64,000 nt of DNA. Source: Picocystis sp. L7 (Eukaryota; Chlorophyta; Picocystophyceae; Picocystales; Picocystaceae). Below are positions 20,448-30,814 of the stretch, in pieces. How positions within the stretch are numbered: position 1 is the stretch's first letter; every line of letters begins with the position of its first letter. The notes under the pieces are model-generated. The model had not been told where the DNA came from. It was given only the letters and a program-made list of their open reading frames with translations, and ran no database searches. The stretch is taken from positions 434,001 to 498,000 of the forward strand of contig QXJR01000011.1 in assembly GCA_020975725.1 (NCBI GenBank), in the 5' to 3' direction. The position numbers and the translations under genes are program-made.

Positions 20448-22494
20448 GATTTCACGTGTCTGCTGGCACTTCTAAATCGTAGAGTCGATGCCGTGGTGGC
20501 GGAGACGTTCAATGCACGTTGCAATAACCAGTGAGGTTTGAGAGGCACTGTCTCTTGACGCTTCCAAAATCTGTTGGCAAGGCCAACGCCCGTCGTGGTG
20601 GGATGGTACCTATTCGATGCGTGTGAGAGCCGCACTACTGTTTTCTGCTGCAAGGAAGCACGGGGTCGCAGGGTCTCTCCCATGCGGTCCACATGTGCAC
20701 CCCGCGGGCTTGTGGATAAGCTCAATCAACATCCATTTCGTGTGGGTAGAGTGTTGTGCACCGCACAATCGCCCCAAATTTACAACTGAATGTCCTGTCC
20801 AGGGTCGACAATGTCCGAACTCCAACGCTTTGTCCCTCGCTAGGGGTGCAGTGTTTTCACTGTCACGTGGGGGTGAAATTGGGGCTTGACAATCCCTCCC
20901 ATCCAGGCACTCCATCTTTAAAAGAAATCGATGATGGGTAGCGGTTGGTGGGTGGTTTTCAGCTTGAACCATTGTGGGGTCACCGATCCAGGGAGAATGG
21001 ATTCGGATCCGCCCCGGGGCGAAGTCCCGTTTCCAAACCCACCTTTTCGGATGAGAACAACAGCCTACAACGAATGGAGACCAGTCCGATTTCGGACAAT
21101 CGTCCGATCCTATCCATCTGTGTCGATTGTCCTCCCCGGGAAAATTTCTCAGTTGAAGCATGGAAATAGGTACAGCTTGTCGTTCAACGTCGCACAGCTT
21201 TCCTTGACGATACTCGAACCACAAGGATAGGACGAATTTTTGTACATAACATCGACAAAAGACGAAGCGGGAAGGGCAAGGATACCGGGTCAATACTTGA
21301 TGGAAATATTTTGCAAATGTGCAGTGCCATAAGTCTTGCAGCACAGTGTACTACATGGAGCCTGAAGAGCTCAGATAACTATTGCTGAAGAGGTTAGCAT
21401 TCCTAATTCGCAACCAAAGGCTTTGAAAGTGCACGTGATTGGATCCTTACATTGTACAAGTCAACAATAAGTCTTGAATTGATTGTGACCTATGATAATG
21501 ATAGTTTCGAAGTAAGAAATTGCTTGATCTGGCAAGGCTTGAATCGATGTTTATCCCCAAGACGGTGCAGATTCGAGTCATTGTTGCCTGCACGTACTAT
21601 TGATGGACAATCCGCCGAAGCATTCATGCAAACAATGACACTGGACATACTTGCTGTAGAAGGCCTTGTGTGTATAGACGTTAAAAATGTTTCCCTGATG
21701 AATTTGATGAAAGAGGAGCCTTCATCAGATTGCTCCAGTTGCGCGTGGGCACATCAACCAACCAAGTTCCTATTCCAATGTAGCTTACTCCCTTTACCAA
21801 TGGCTTATGTGACTTCCCAAACACATGCCATCATGTTCCTGGGTGCTGTAGAACTAAAAGCAAAGGTGATAAGCGGAAACCACAGGAAAAAAGAGTAGAA
21901 TCTGGTGGACATAATTGCATCTTCATCACTATTCGGAACTTTGAACAAGGTTCCAAATATCACAACAACTTTATCTCCTATGAAGGCACATTGGTCTGCA
22001 CCACTTATTCTAGTTGCAAAAGTTCCGAAGCCGTTTAGAAACCTACTCTTGTGTTATTCGGAACATCCGAACACTTTATACCTGAAAATCCAAAGGTCTG
22101 CAATAATCATCTGTCCAGCGTAGTTTGAATGTGAGGGTTTTACTTCACTCTATTCTCTATCAACCACAAATACTCGATGAGTATATGCTTGAAATTTGCA
22201 AACATTGTTTTTAGAAAGTGATCCTACCCAACGATTGGTACATGGTGTGGTGAGAACGGAAAGTGTATACAGTACTTGTCAAGTAGCCCTAGTTGTCAAC
22301 TTCTGTCAGCTGTTGTAGCCTCATCGTCTCCTTCCTTCTAAACATCCTTCCACTATGACATGCCGAACGGAGAAAACAATCAGCGCAGGGAGTACTTGGT
22401 ATGCATCTTTGGATATGTTACGGCAAGCTTTGTTAACACTGTGTTTTTGTTTGCAAGAGTGGGGTTTGCCTGTGGAAGCATTACCACCGCTGGT
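20448..22494. other. gap between strawberry notch and ankyrin gene 1
   Basis: This 2-kb stretch has a GC-rich part near 20950-21130 and an AT-rich part after 21300. An open frame on the minus strand (20610-21344, 244 codons) and one on the plus (21452-21898) have no recognisable domain and non-ATG beginnings. I do not call them genes. Confidence 0.5.
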
Positions 22495-24462
22495 CTAAAC
22501 CATAACATGCAGTTCGGAGTACGGCAATTGGAAAGCTGGTTTAGCACCAGCAACCATGAGCATTTTCACAATGTGGGTTTGCTTTAACAGTAGAGCCATA
22601 CTCAAGGCCGTCATCCCACTACTGCTTCGGTAGTTAACATCAGCCCCAGCACGAATGAGCTCTCTCGTAAAGAAAACATGCCCTACCCGAATCGCATACA
22701 TTAATGCTGTATTAATCGTGGTAGAAATGGTGCATGCATCAGCATGGGCCTTCAACAAGATGCCAAATATCGTGGGCTTGCTGCATATTATTGCGTGCAT
22801 GAGTGCAGTTTCTCCAGCTAGATTTTGTCTGTTGACATTTGCACCAGCTTCCAGGAGTGCCTCAACAAACAGTGCCTCTCCTAGCCTTGCAGCCCACATC
22901 AAAGCCGACTGTCTTGGAAGTCCACCAGTCTGCTGGTCAGCATATGCTGAAAAAAGAGCCTGTAGCCAGCGAAAATTTTGACCGAAATGATTTGCTTCGA
23001 GCAAATGCTTGTGAAATATGGTGGTACTGCCAGGTCCTAGGAGAATTTCGTGACAAAGGTTTCTGCAGTCGGCTGTGGGGTACGATGCTAAGCTAGAAAC
23101 ACTCAATTCTCTGATGTGGATGTTGCAACCGGCATCCAAGAGTATTGTCAAACAAAGCAATAGATATTCTGCAGTGACGCTGATAACAACATCCTCTTTC
23201 GAAGTCTTTAGAGCCCACACTGCAGCTACACCCACCAAAAGTTTTTGGAGATGCTCCATCCTGAAATACAATGAAGGAGCATAAAGTTCGATTATGTAAT
23301 CATCAAAAACATCATTGAGACCAATTTGAGCGCCTGCTGCAGTGTACTTTTTCTCATGATTCCTAGTGGACAAATATGTGTTACCAGAAGTGTGCGGAAC
23401 TTCTCTGTGTGGATCTTGAACACAAGACATTGACAATGCGTTCACACAGGCTTTCCTGCATTCCTTGTCAATCCAAAAAAGTATGTTGCCATTTTCTGTT
23501 CTTTGTTTCTCATTTTTGTCCTGGATAAGCCTCCATTCATCCAGCCACTCCACCCCGTTGCGGGAAAAGGTAAGTGTGCTTAGCTGTAGATTCACGCTAC
23601 ACTCTTGCTGAATCTGAAGCATATACTTTATGCATGAATCATCCCCCCCTCTGGCTGCCGAAAGAAGAGCATCAGCTCTGAATCTATCCACGCTTGCATA
23701 CAGATTCGTTTCGGTCAGTTTCTTCAGAATCTGGATTTGGCAGCGCTCTGCGGCCAGTGGGGGTGCACTTGGGTAGGCAAAGTCACATGAAGATACGACT
23801 TCTTCATATTCGGCCATGACAAAGGCAGAGGCATATTTTCCTGAATGTAAAGCATCATCTACTTCTTGGCAACGGGCAGCCCCTGCCTCAAGCAAAACTT
23901 GGATGCATAAGGCGTTGTTATTTTCTAGTGCCAGCTTGAAAGGACTTCGACCTTTGCATCTACTGCTACAGTGTGAATTAGCCCCAGCTTTGCAAAGTAA
24001 GCGCACAATGTTCGTATAGCCCAACTCGCATGCGATTGACAGCGATGTGCCATTCACTGTTCCTAAGCCAGCTTCTACATCTGCGTTTCCCTGGAGTAAA
24101 AGTTGTACCACTCGATCGTGTCCAAACGATGTCGCTGCCTGAAGGGGGGTATATCTATCACTTGTCCGTTTCGCATTCACCTCTGCCCCTTCTTGCAGCA
24201 AACGTGCCACTAAGTGACGGTGTCCATGCCTTGAAGCCATCCAAAGTAACGTCTCTCCATCGTTCCACAGCTTGCTTTCGATGTTCAACCCATGTGCCAA
24301 GTACACGTTAACAAGCTCCACGTCGCCAGATTCCACTCCTCGACATAAAATATGTGTATCTTGCTCCAAGTCATACTTCCATTCCGGTTCTCTGCCTTTG
24401 GTCAATGACCCTGGACAATGTCCTTTGTGGTTGTTTTCGCCGGACACCGATCTATTGTTCAT
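22495..24462 (-). CDS. ankyrin-repeat protein 1
   Basis: The 655-aa product has two blocks of ankyrin repeats: about five at residues 35-200 (for example GETLLWMASRHGHRHLVARLL and SDRYTPLQAATSFGHDRVV) and about four at the C-terminus (RQSALMWAARLGEALFVEALL onward). The 300 residues between are unique, with weak helical character and no motif I recognise. The first in-frame ATG is at 24462; the frame extends only five codons further. Ankyrin repeats bind other proteins, so no catalytic function is implied. It is the downstream member of a same-strand pair with another ankyrin gene 1.07 kb away, but the two differ in repeat layout and are not a recent duplication. Confidence 0.82.
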   Translation of the reverse strand: MNNRSVSGENNHKGHCPGSLTKGREPEWKYDLEQDTHILCRGVESGDVELVNVYLAHGLNIESKLWNDGETLLWMASRHGHRHLVARLLQEGAEVNAKRTSDRYTPLQAATSFGHDRVVQLLLQGNADVEAGLGTVNGTSLSIACELGYTNIVRLLCKAGANSHCSSRCKGRSPFKLALENNNALCIQVLLEAGAARCQEVDDALHSGKYASAFVMAEYEEVVSSCDFAYPSAPPLAAERCQIQILKKLTETNLYASVDRFRADALLSAARGGDDSCIKYMLQIQQECSVNLQLSTLTFSRNGVEWLDEWRLIQDKNEKQRTENGNILFWIDKECRKACVNALSMSCVQDPHREVPHTSGNTYLSTRNHEKKYTAAGAQIGLNDVFDDYIIELYAPSLYFRMEHLQKLLVGVAAVWALKTSKEDVVISVTAEYLLLCLTILLDAGCNIHIRELSVSSLASYPTADCRNLCHEILLGPGSTTIFHKHLLEANHFGQNFRWLQALFSAYADQQTGGLPRQSALMWAARLGEALFVEALLEAGANVNRQNLAGETALMHAIICSKPTIFGILLKAHADACTISTTINTALMYAIRVGHVFFTRELIRAGADVNYRSSSGMTALSMALLLKQTHIVKMLMVAGAKPAFQLPYSELHVMV

Positions 24463-25535
24463 TGCTGATACCACCAAGACGTGAACCAGAACGGTTCAAC
24501 CTCCCTTGAGATGTCGTCTTTCCTTCTCCTTGTCTTCTTGTGCTCCGTTCTGGCGGCTAGGTTGGTTTGTGATGCTCCACGTGTCCAATGTCGCGGCCAT
24601 ACCTTCCATCGCGACCCTGTCGGCTTCCCATAAACTTCCATCCACAGGGTCGCCCCGACCCCAGGGGGTGTCTCCATCGGAACCAACGTTCAACCAATGG
24701 GAACTTGCATGGTGCCTGAAACGGGGACCCGAATGGCAAAAGGTTGAGAAAAGGAGCAGGAGAACCGGAACAAACAGGGTAGGCCTGTGCCATTCGTCGT
24801 TGAAGGCATGGAGACTTTACATTCAAAAGAGGCGAGGGGAAGGACCTGGTCTTGGCTGCAGTCATGGATGAGTGGAACATCGGGCCTCTCCAGAGTACTT
24901 GTCGAAAGCACAGACAAGACCATTCACTTTCCTTGGCATCTTGTAAATTAAAAGCCTTGCAATCTTGTGCACATACACAAGGAGTATTCTTGTCTGGGCT
25001 CCATCTGGAGTGGCTTGGAATGCCTTCCCTGTGTGCGTAGATTTACTTTTGATGAGCAAAGGGTGACGGAAAAAGAGATTGGTTTTCCGCGCGGAACGCA
25101 ATTTTCTCTGTTGGAAAGCATTTCAGGGTGCACTGTTTTGTCGGTAGCTTTCACCCGAACTACCTCAAACAATCAAGAAGTTGAAGCCCTATTATAATTG
25201 CTCATGATAGATTACATCGATGAAGCTTGAATAATTGCCCTGTGTGAGAATGGACCCATAGCTTACAGAATCTACTGGTATGAAAAAAAGAACAAAAAGT
25301 CGGATATCAAAAGATGCAACAATCGATTTGTTTCATCATTGAAATAAGTATTGACTTTGTCCAAAAGGTTCTCGCGCCAACCCTGCAAAGCTCTTGCTGA
25401 TTGTACCTGTGGTTGTTGTTCAATCATTTCTTACAGCAGGAATGCAGACTCAATACGGTTTTGAGAAATGCATTGATGTGAAGGATTTACAATGTCAGTA
25501 GAGGGTATGTCGGTCAATGCATTTTAAGCCAGCGT
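24463..25535. other. spacer between the two ankyrin genes
   Basis: About 1.07 kb. The side nearer the ankyrin 1 start is GC-rich promoter-like sequence; the rest is AT-rich 3' sequence of ankyrin gene 2. No gene is seen. Confidence 0.6.
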
Positions 25536-27686
25536 TTATGTTGCAAATGGGAAATCTCTTTCGACCTCTTTTGCTAGAAGCTCACATGCTTGTGCCCAGA
25601 CAGATATGCCACTGTGGTCGAGTAAAGTTACGTCGGCACCAGCTCCAACGAGCACTTTCACATTCTTGTACAAGCCCCTGCCACATGCTATCATCAGCGC
25701 TGTCGTCCCATTGAAGTTTTGAATATCTGGCTCTGCTCCAGCACGGAGCAGCGAGAAGAGACAACTCTGGTTTTGAATCGCACTGGCATTCATCAATGCA
25801 GTGGTTCCGCTTATGTCTTGTGCATCAGGTTCTGCACCAGCGTGTAGCAGCAAACTTACACAAGTTGGAAAGTCTGCCTCAACAGCAAACATTAGCGCCG
25901 TTTTGCCCAACGAATTCCTGGCTAAGACATTTGCTCCATCCTGTAAGAGGATTCGTGCACAATCAATAAGCCCTTTCTGGCATGCCAGCATCAATGGTGT
26001 TGTTGCACTGTTGTCTTGGCACGTACATTGTGCACCAGCATCAAGTAGGGACTTTAAAATTTCTATGTGGCCAGCATAGACTGCAATCATGAGTGCAGTT
26101 CTTCCCGAGGCATCCCTTAGGGATACGTTGGCCCCATTCATGAGTAAGCTGTCTACAACTTCAGGGCGCCCTAATTGCACTGCAAGCATCAAGGGTGTCT
26201 TCCCATTGTCATCTTGCAAATCTATGCTAGCACCCGAGTTTAATAAAAGGTGAAGGCAGCAGATATTGTTCTCAACACATGCCCACATCAATGGCGATGT
26301 TGCTGTTTCATCTAGTGAATCAACACTGAAACCCGCTTGTAGTAGCAATTGCAAGCATCGTGTGTCACCAACAGATGCAGCTAATGCTAATGCCCTTCCT
26401 CCTGTCTCATTGACTCTGTCCACCATGTGCCCTCCAACAAGAAGTTGTGTTAACCATTCCTCATCATGCATCAGACAAGCGGAAGCCAAAGCCAGCTCTT
26501 GGTGCACGCTTTGTGCCCCCCGCCAATTTAAATCTAAATTGGAGCAAAGGCAGTTTTCTTCCCACGGCTGTTCCAATGACATTGCACCCTCGGCATTTAC
26601 TGGTTGGTGGTTGTGCCATTCTACTGTTGCTGCAGCTAGGAGAGCTTGAACACACACTTTGTCACAATTTCTGCATGCTTCGAGCAGAAGGAACCAGCCA
26701 TCCACTTCATGGAAGGCGACCGATGCACCAAACTCCAGCAGCATGAAGATGCATTTGTCGTTGCCACAATAAACGGACCAAGTCAGTGCTGTGTTGCCCA
26801 GTTCGTCCATCAAATCTATGGCTGCTCCTCTCTGCAATAAGCACCTAGCACAACCTACTCTATCGTTCTGTATGGAGAACATCAGCGCTGTGACACCTGC
26901 AGAGTTTTGTAGATCAGCATTTGTACTGTAATCAAGCAAAATATTCACACAATCTTTGGATCCAATGGAGGAAGCATACATCAGGGCACTCTTTCCATCT
27001 CCATCGGTTATATCAGGACTTGCCCCAGCCTGTAACAATATCTCTGTGCAAATTTTATCTCCTGCTTGACATGAAAGGATCAGTGCTGTTCTTGTACAGT
27101 TATTTGCAATGTCTAGCTGTGCTCCTGCTTCAATGAGAGAAAGTACAGTTTTGCTATGACCATTCATACAAGCTTCCATTAAGGCTGTGTTTCCTCTTTC
27201 GTCCTTACAGTTCTTATCTGCACCGCCATCAAGTAGTTCTTGCACCCATACAGTCAATCCTGCTTGACATGCAAAGAAGAGCTTCTTGTTCTTGCCTTCT
27301 GCAGAGGTGTCAGATTCGAACAGTATCTTGGCACATTCTACATTTCCTGATTTTGTCGCATGCTGCAAAGCTGATACTTTATCTTCGTCTTCAATGTCCA
27401 GCCGAGCACCCATCCTGACGAGATGGTCTACACACTGTGCATTGCCGCTCCTGCATGCCATCATCAAGGCAGTGGTGCCATCAGCGCTCTGCAGGTCAAG
27501 CTCAGCATTAGCACTTGTCATCAATATCACAATCTCTAGATCTCCAACACTGGCCCCTATCCAAAGTGGCGTAGCCCCGTCCTCTGCCCTTCTAACATTC
27601 ACATCTGCCCCACCAGCGACAAGCATTCTAGCAATCATGACATCCCTCTTGGTTACTGCATCTAACAGCAATTCCTTGCCGTCCAT
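25536..27686 (-). CDS. ankyrin-repeat protein 2 (about 19 repeats)
   Basis: The 716-aa product is almost entirely ankyrin repeats, about 19 to 20 units of 33 residues, starting within 10 residues of the ATG (DGKELLLDAVTKRDVM). Typical units include DGTTALMMACRSGNAQCVDHL and SGRTALMIAVYAGHIEILKSLL. A region of about 60 residues near 400-460 breaks the regular pattern before repeats resume. No SOCS, F-box, kinase or membrane segment is visible, so it looks like a soluble scaffold. The ATG at 27686 is the first in frame; the longer open frame to 27944 has no ATG. Single exon. Confidence 0.85.
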   Translation of the reverse strand: MDGKELLLDAVTKRDVMIARMLVAGGADVNVRRAEDGATPLWIGASVGDLEIVILMTSANAELDLQSADGTTALMMACRSGNAQCVDHLVRMGARLDIEDEDKVSALQHATKSGNVECAKILFESDTSAEGKNKKLFFACQAGLTVWVQELLDGGADKNCKDERGNTALMEACMNGHSKTVLSLIEAGAQLDIANNCTRTALILSCQAGDKICTEILLQAGASPDITDGDGKSALMYASSIGSKDCVNILLDYSTNADLQNSAGVTALMFSIQNDRVGCARCLLQRGAAIDLMDELGNTALTWSVYCGNDKCIFMLLEFGASVAFHEVDGWFLLLEACRNCDKVCVQALLAAATVEWHNHQPVNAEGAMSLEQPWEENCLCSNLDLNWRGAQSVHQELALASACLMHDEEWLTQLLVGGHMVDRVNETGGRALALAASVGDTRCLQLLLQAGFSVDSLDETATSPLMWACVENNICCLHLLLNSGASIDLQDDNGKTPLMLAVQLGRPEVVDSLLMNGANVSLRDASGRTALMIAVYAGHIEILKSLLDAGAQCTCQDNSATTPLMLACQKGLIDCARILLQDGANVLARNSLGKTALMFAVEADFPTCVSLLLHAGAEPDAQDISGTTALMNASAIQNQSCLFSLLRAGAEPDIQNFNGTTALMIACGRGLYKNVKVLVGAGADVTLLDHSGISVWAQACELLAKEVERDFPFAT

Positions 27687-29798
27687 GAACGAGCTGATAC
27701 CAAACGGATGTAGCGGCTGCGGTCTTCCTGTATCTCTTCCACGACTGCGATAGGTGATTCTTCGGTGACCCGTGGGTAAGGAGGCAAGTCCAGTGATCTT
27801 GATCTTGGCTCGCTGGCGTTCAGTGTTCCCTGCACCGCGTTCCTCGTGGCACAGTCCGTAGAAGTCGACTCCTATCAGACGGATGAAGGTTCGGATGCAC
27901 CTCGAGGAACGCGCGCGTCGTTTCGTCGCCTGGAAATGGCGCACCCTGGTGCGCCATGGCCGACCCTGTACACCCCAGGGTCTGAACCCAATGCGACTCT
28001 AGGCAGAACTTGGGGGGCAGCTGAGTACCCCTCACAACTGGGGTCAAACGATTGTACAACACCTGTATGTCGAGTACGAAGATTCGGGGAAGCGAACGAT
28101 TCACGGAAAGGCGGACCAGGTATACGGAATGGGGGGGAAGCGGGTTGGTGAGTTGCACGGAACGACAACTTCAAGACCGAGAGAGGAATGCTCGAAAAAC
28201 AAAAGAGGGATGACGCTCTACGTCGCACTCAAGTGACTGTGGGACAATGCCAATGGGCACTCGCATCACGAAGAAACGCAATGTGTGTGCCTTCGTGCTT
28301 GGTCTCTATTCATCCAAACCATCAACGTGGTCGAACCGGAATGCACATTGTCGTTGTCTTAGAAGGCTATCTTCGCAAAGCAATACGACGGAACCAAACT
28401 CCAAGACACTGAGGAAAGCTTGGGTTCCGTTTTCCCCACGAAAAACTTATCTTACCCGATCTATAGGGGCGGCGTTCAATCCTTCATCAAACACGAAAAC
28501 TGACACCGTTCGTTTGTTCCTTTATGGAACCATTGGAGTAGTTGACATCGAAATCTTGATGCGTTTGTGGTTTACATAGATGCCAAAGATATTGCCACTT
28601 GTTCAGAGATGTTGTCCCTCCCATGGGAATGAGGTCCCTTTCACATCGAACAAGAGCCATATAGTGCAATGTCGTTCGTGTTTCAAAAGTACGATGGAAA
28701 TTTACATGGGGTCCTACTTGCCCGAAGCACACCTCGAGAAACTTGCTCTAACAAATGCTCGCACACCAAGCATCGAAACTCCATGGACGTCAAAGCATTG
28801 GTTGTGCATCCAAGCTACAACTGAAAATGACGACGGTCTTCGCCATGCGCTCATAGTTTGTCGTAATCCTTCTCATAATCCAGACGTCCAAATCAATATA
28901 TGTCCCAGTTCTTATTGAATTTGAGCGTAGTGTTGCCGTCTTCAAATTTTCCAGTTCCCTTCACATTTTATACAACTTGCAAAGCGTTACAGGTGTCAAT
29001 TTTTACCCCAACAAAGCAGAACATCTTGGAGAGGGGAGGTCACTTTCTCCTTTACATTGCATCCGATAACGTCCGTGGTTGGATTGACAAGATTAGTTCT
29101 TGATTCTTGTGAATCGATTGATGTCTATTCAAGATGAAAGACTTTCCACGATCAAGACCAACTAGTTCCCAATGAAGGGGATATTCGGTGTTCAATGGAT
29201 TGTAAAACCGAGAGGTTACAAAAAAGGGGTCAAAGCATACCAACCCGCATCTTTTATACCGGCACACGTAAAGTCAATTCTTGTGCAATGGGTGTCTGAT
29301 GAGTCGCACGTCCTTCTGTGTCTCCGCCCGGTTCATCTGCGCATGTAATAGAAGCATCGCTTCGGAACCATGCGCCAAGGGTGCGGGGAATCTGACGAAC
29401 GTCACGTACACATTTCGAACCCGTGTAGTCCATTTCATCCCCACGCGCATTGAGCTTCGTTACGAAACGACTTTGTCACGTCCAAGTTTCGATGGTCTAG
29501 ACCTTCTCGTCGAATGCCTCCCCTCGCGTCCAACCGACCGATACACCGGGTATCGAGACCCCCTTTGGATCTCCGTCCCTTCGGATGTGATGTCTCGCCA
29601 CCCGGGGGGTAGATCTCCCTGTAGATGGGTTCGGGACCCCCCTTCCTCTCGTCTTGCCCTGGAGGGGGGTCCGAATCCCGTTCGATCCTCGCCTGTGGGT
29701 GGTGGCGAAGTTCGTTCCCGCCATTACGACGCCTTCGTCGCGCTTCGCGGACGTCTTTGCCTGCGCCATCGCGGTTCTTGCGTGCTTCGAACGTCTTC
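27687..29798. other. gap between ankyrin gene 2 and CK2 beta
   Basis: About 2.1 kb. Upstream of both divergent genes there are GC-rich islands (27700-28100 and 29500-29790). The middle is AT-rich without a supported gene. An open frame at 28580-28918 is not recognisable. Confidence 0.5.
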
Positions 29799-30704
29799 AT
29801 GGAACGTGCACGTGTTCGTGGAACGGGAGGAGAGATCGCCAGTGGTGCGTGGACGCCGCAGGAGGGCGCCGAGTTCGCGGATGCGATCGACGTAGGGTTT
29901 GGGATCGCGACGAAGGGATCCGCTGACGCGAAGGAAGGCGCAGGCGAAGGTCCCAGGCGACCTGGAGCGGACGTGGCGGGTGTGCAAGCGTCTCCAGAGG
30001 ACGCGTCTGCCGCGTTGGATGTGTCGGACGTGACGGACAGCGAGGAGGAAGAAGAAGAAGACGAGGATGGCTCGTGGATCCGGTGGTTCTGCAGCATCCA
30101 AGGACACGAGTTCTTCTGTGAAGTAGACGAAGATTTCATTCAAGACAACTTCAATCTCAGCGGACTCAGCAGTCAAGTGCCCTACTACGAGTATGCACTG
30201 GACATGATTTTAGACGCAGACGCACCGTCCGACGAAATGCTCACCGACGGTGACCTCGAGTACGCCGAAAGCGCAGCCGAGATGCTCTACGGGCTCATCC
30301 ATGCCAGGTACATCCTTACCGCCAGAGGGCTGCAAGCCATGCTGGAGAAATACAAAAGTGTGGACATGGGAAGGTGTCCAAGGGTGTTCTGCTCTGGACA
30401 ACCACTGCTTCCAGTGGGACAATCTGATATTCCTAGAGTCAGCACCGTCAAACTCTTTTGTCCAAAGTGCCAGGATATCTACTATCCCAGGAGCAAATAC
30501 CAAGGAAATATCGACGGGGCATACTTCGGGACCACCTTCCCCCACCTCTTTTTCATGACCTATAGCTACCTCAAACCACCGAGGCCTGAGAATTCCTATG
30601 TGCCTAGAATATTTGGTTTCCGCATTCATCCAGAGGAACATACTGAGAAAAAAGAAGACTCTGCACAAAACAGCAAGGGTAAAGAAAGTTTGACGCTGCA
30701 ATAA
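29799..30704 (+). CDS. CKB: casein kinase 2 regulatory beta subunit
   Basis: The beta dimer binds two CK2 alpha subunits and sets substrate choice in nucleus and cytosol. The 301-aa product has an unconserved N-terminal leader of about 90 residues ending in a strongly acidic run after DVSDVTDS, then the canonical core from [22 protein letters not shown]. The zinc finger that forms the dimer is complete (CPRVFC, then CPKC), and the segment [14 protein letters not shown] is the alpha-docking region. The leader contains Ser/acidic clusters suited to CK2 autophosphorylation. ATG at 29799 is preceded by CTTCGAACGTC, the same 11-mer as before the acyl-CoA oxidase ATG. AATAAA at 30771. Convergent with the next gene, 110 bp apart. 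Confidence 0.94.
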   Translation: MERARVRGTGGEIASGAWTPQEGAEFADAIDVGFGIATKGSADAKEGAGEGPRRPGADVAGVQASPEDASAALDVSDVTDSEEEEEEDEDGSWIRWFCSIQGHEFFCEVDEDFIQDNFNLSGLSSQVPYYEYALDMILDADAPSDEMLTDGDLEYAESAAEMLYGLIHARYILTARGLQAMLEKYKSVDMGRCPRVFCSGQPLLPVGQSDIPRVSTVKLFCPKCQDIYYPRSKYQGNIDGAYFGTTFPHLFFMTYSYLKPPRPENSYVPRIFGFRIHPEEHTEKKEDSAQNSKGKESLTLQ

Positions 30705-30814
30705 CAAGACTGTGGAAGCTGTGTACATACCGATCTGCAGGCTCATGCCTGACCAAGCTCAGGCTCAACGAATAAATTGCATGATGGGGTTGCTCTTGCA
30801 AGCACTCGAGACCC

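Noticed and set aside
20610-21344. 244-codon minus-strand open frame in the gap after strawberry notch
   Set aside because: Starts with a non-ATG codon, has no recognisable domain and an amino acid mix typical of non-coding DNA.
21560-21580. Possible tRNA B-box (GATTCGAGTC)
   Set aside because: No A-box, acceptor stem or cloverleaf can be drawn around it; no other tRNA-like box set was found in the window.
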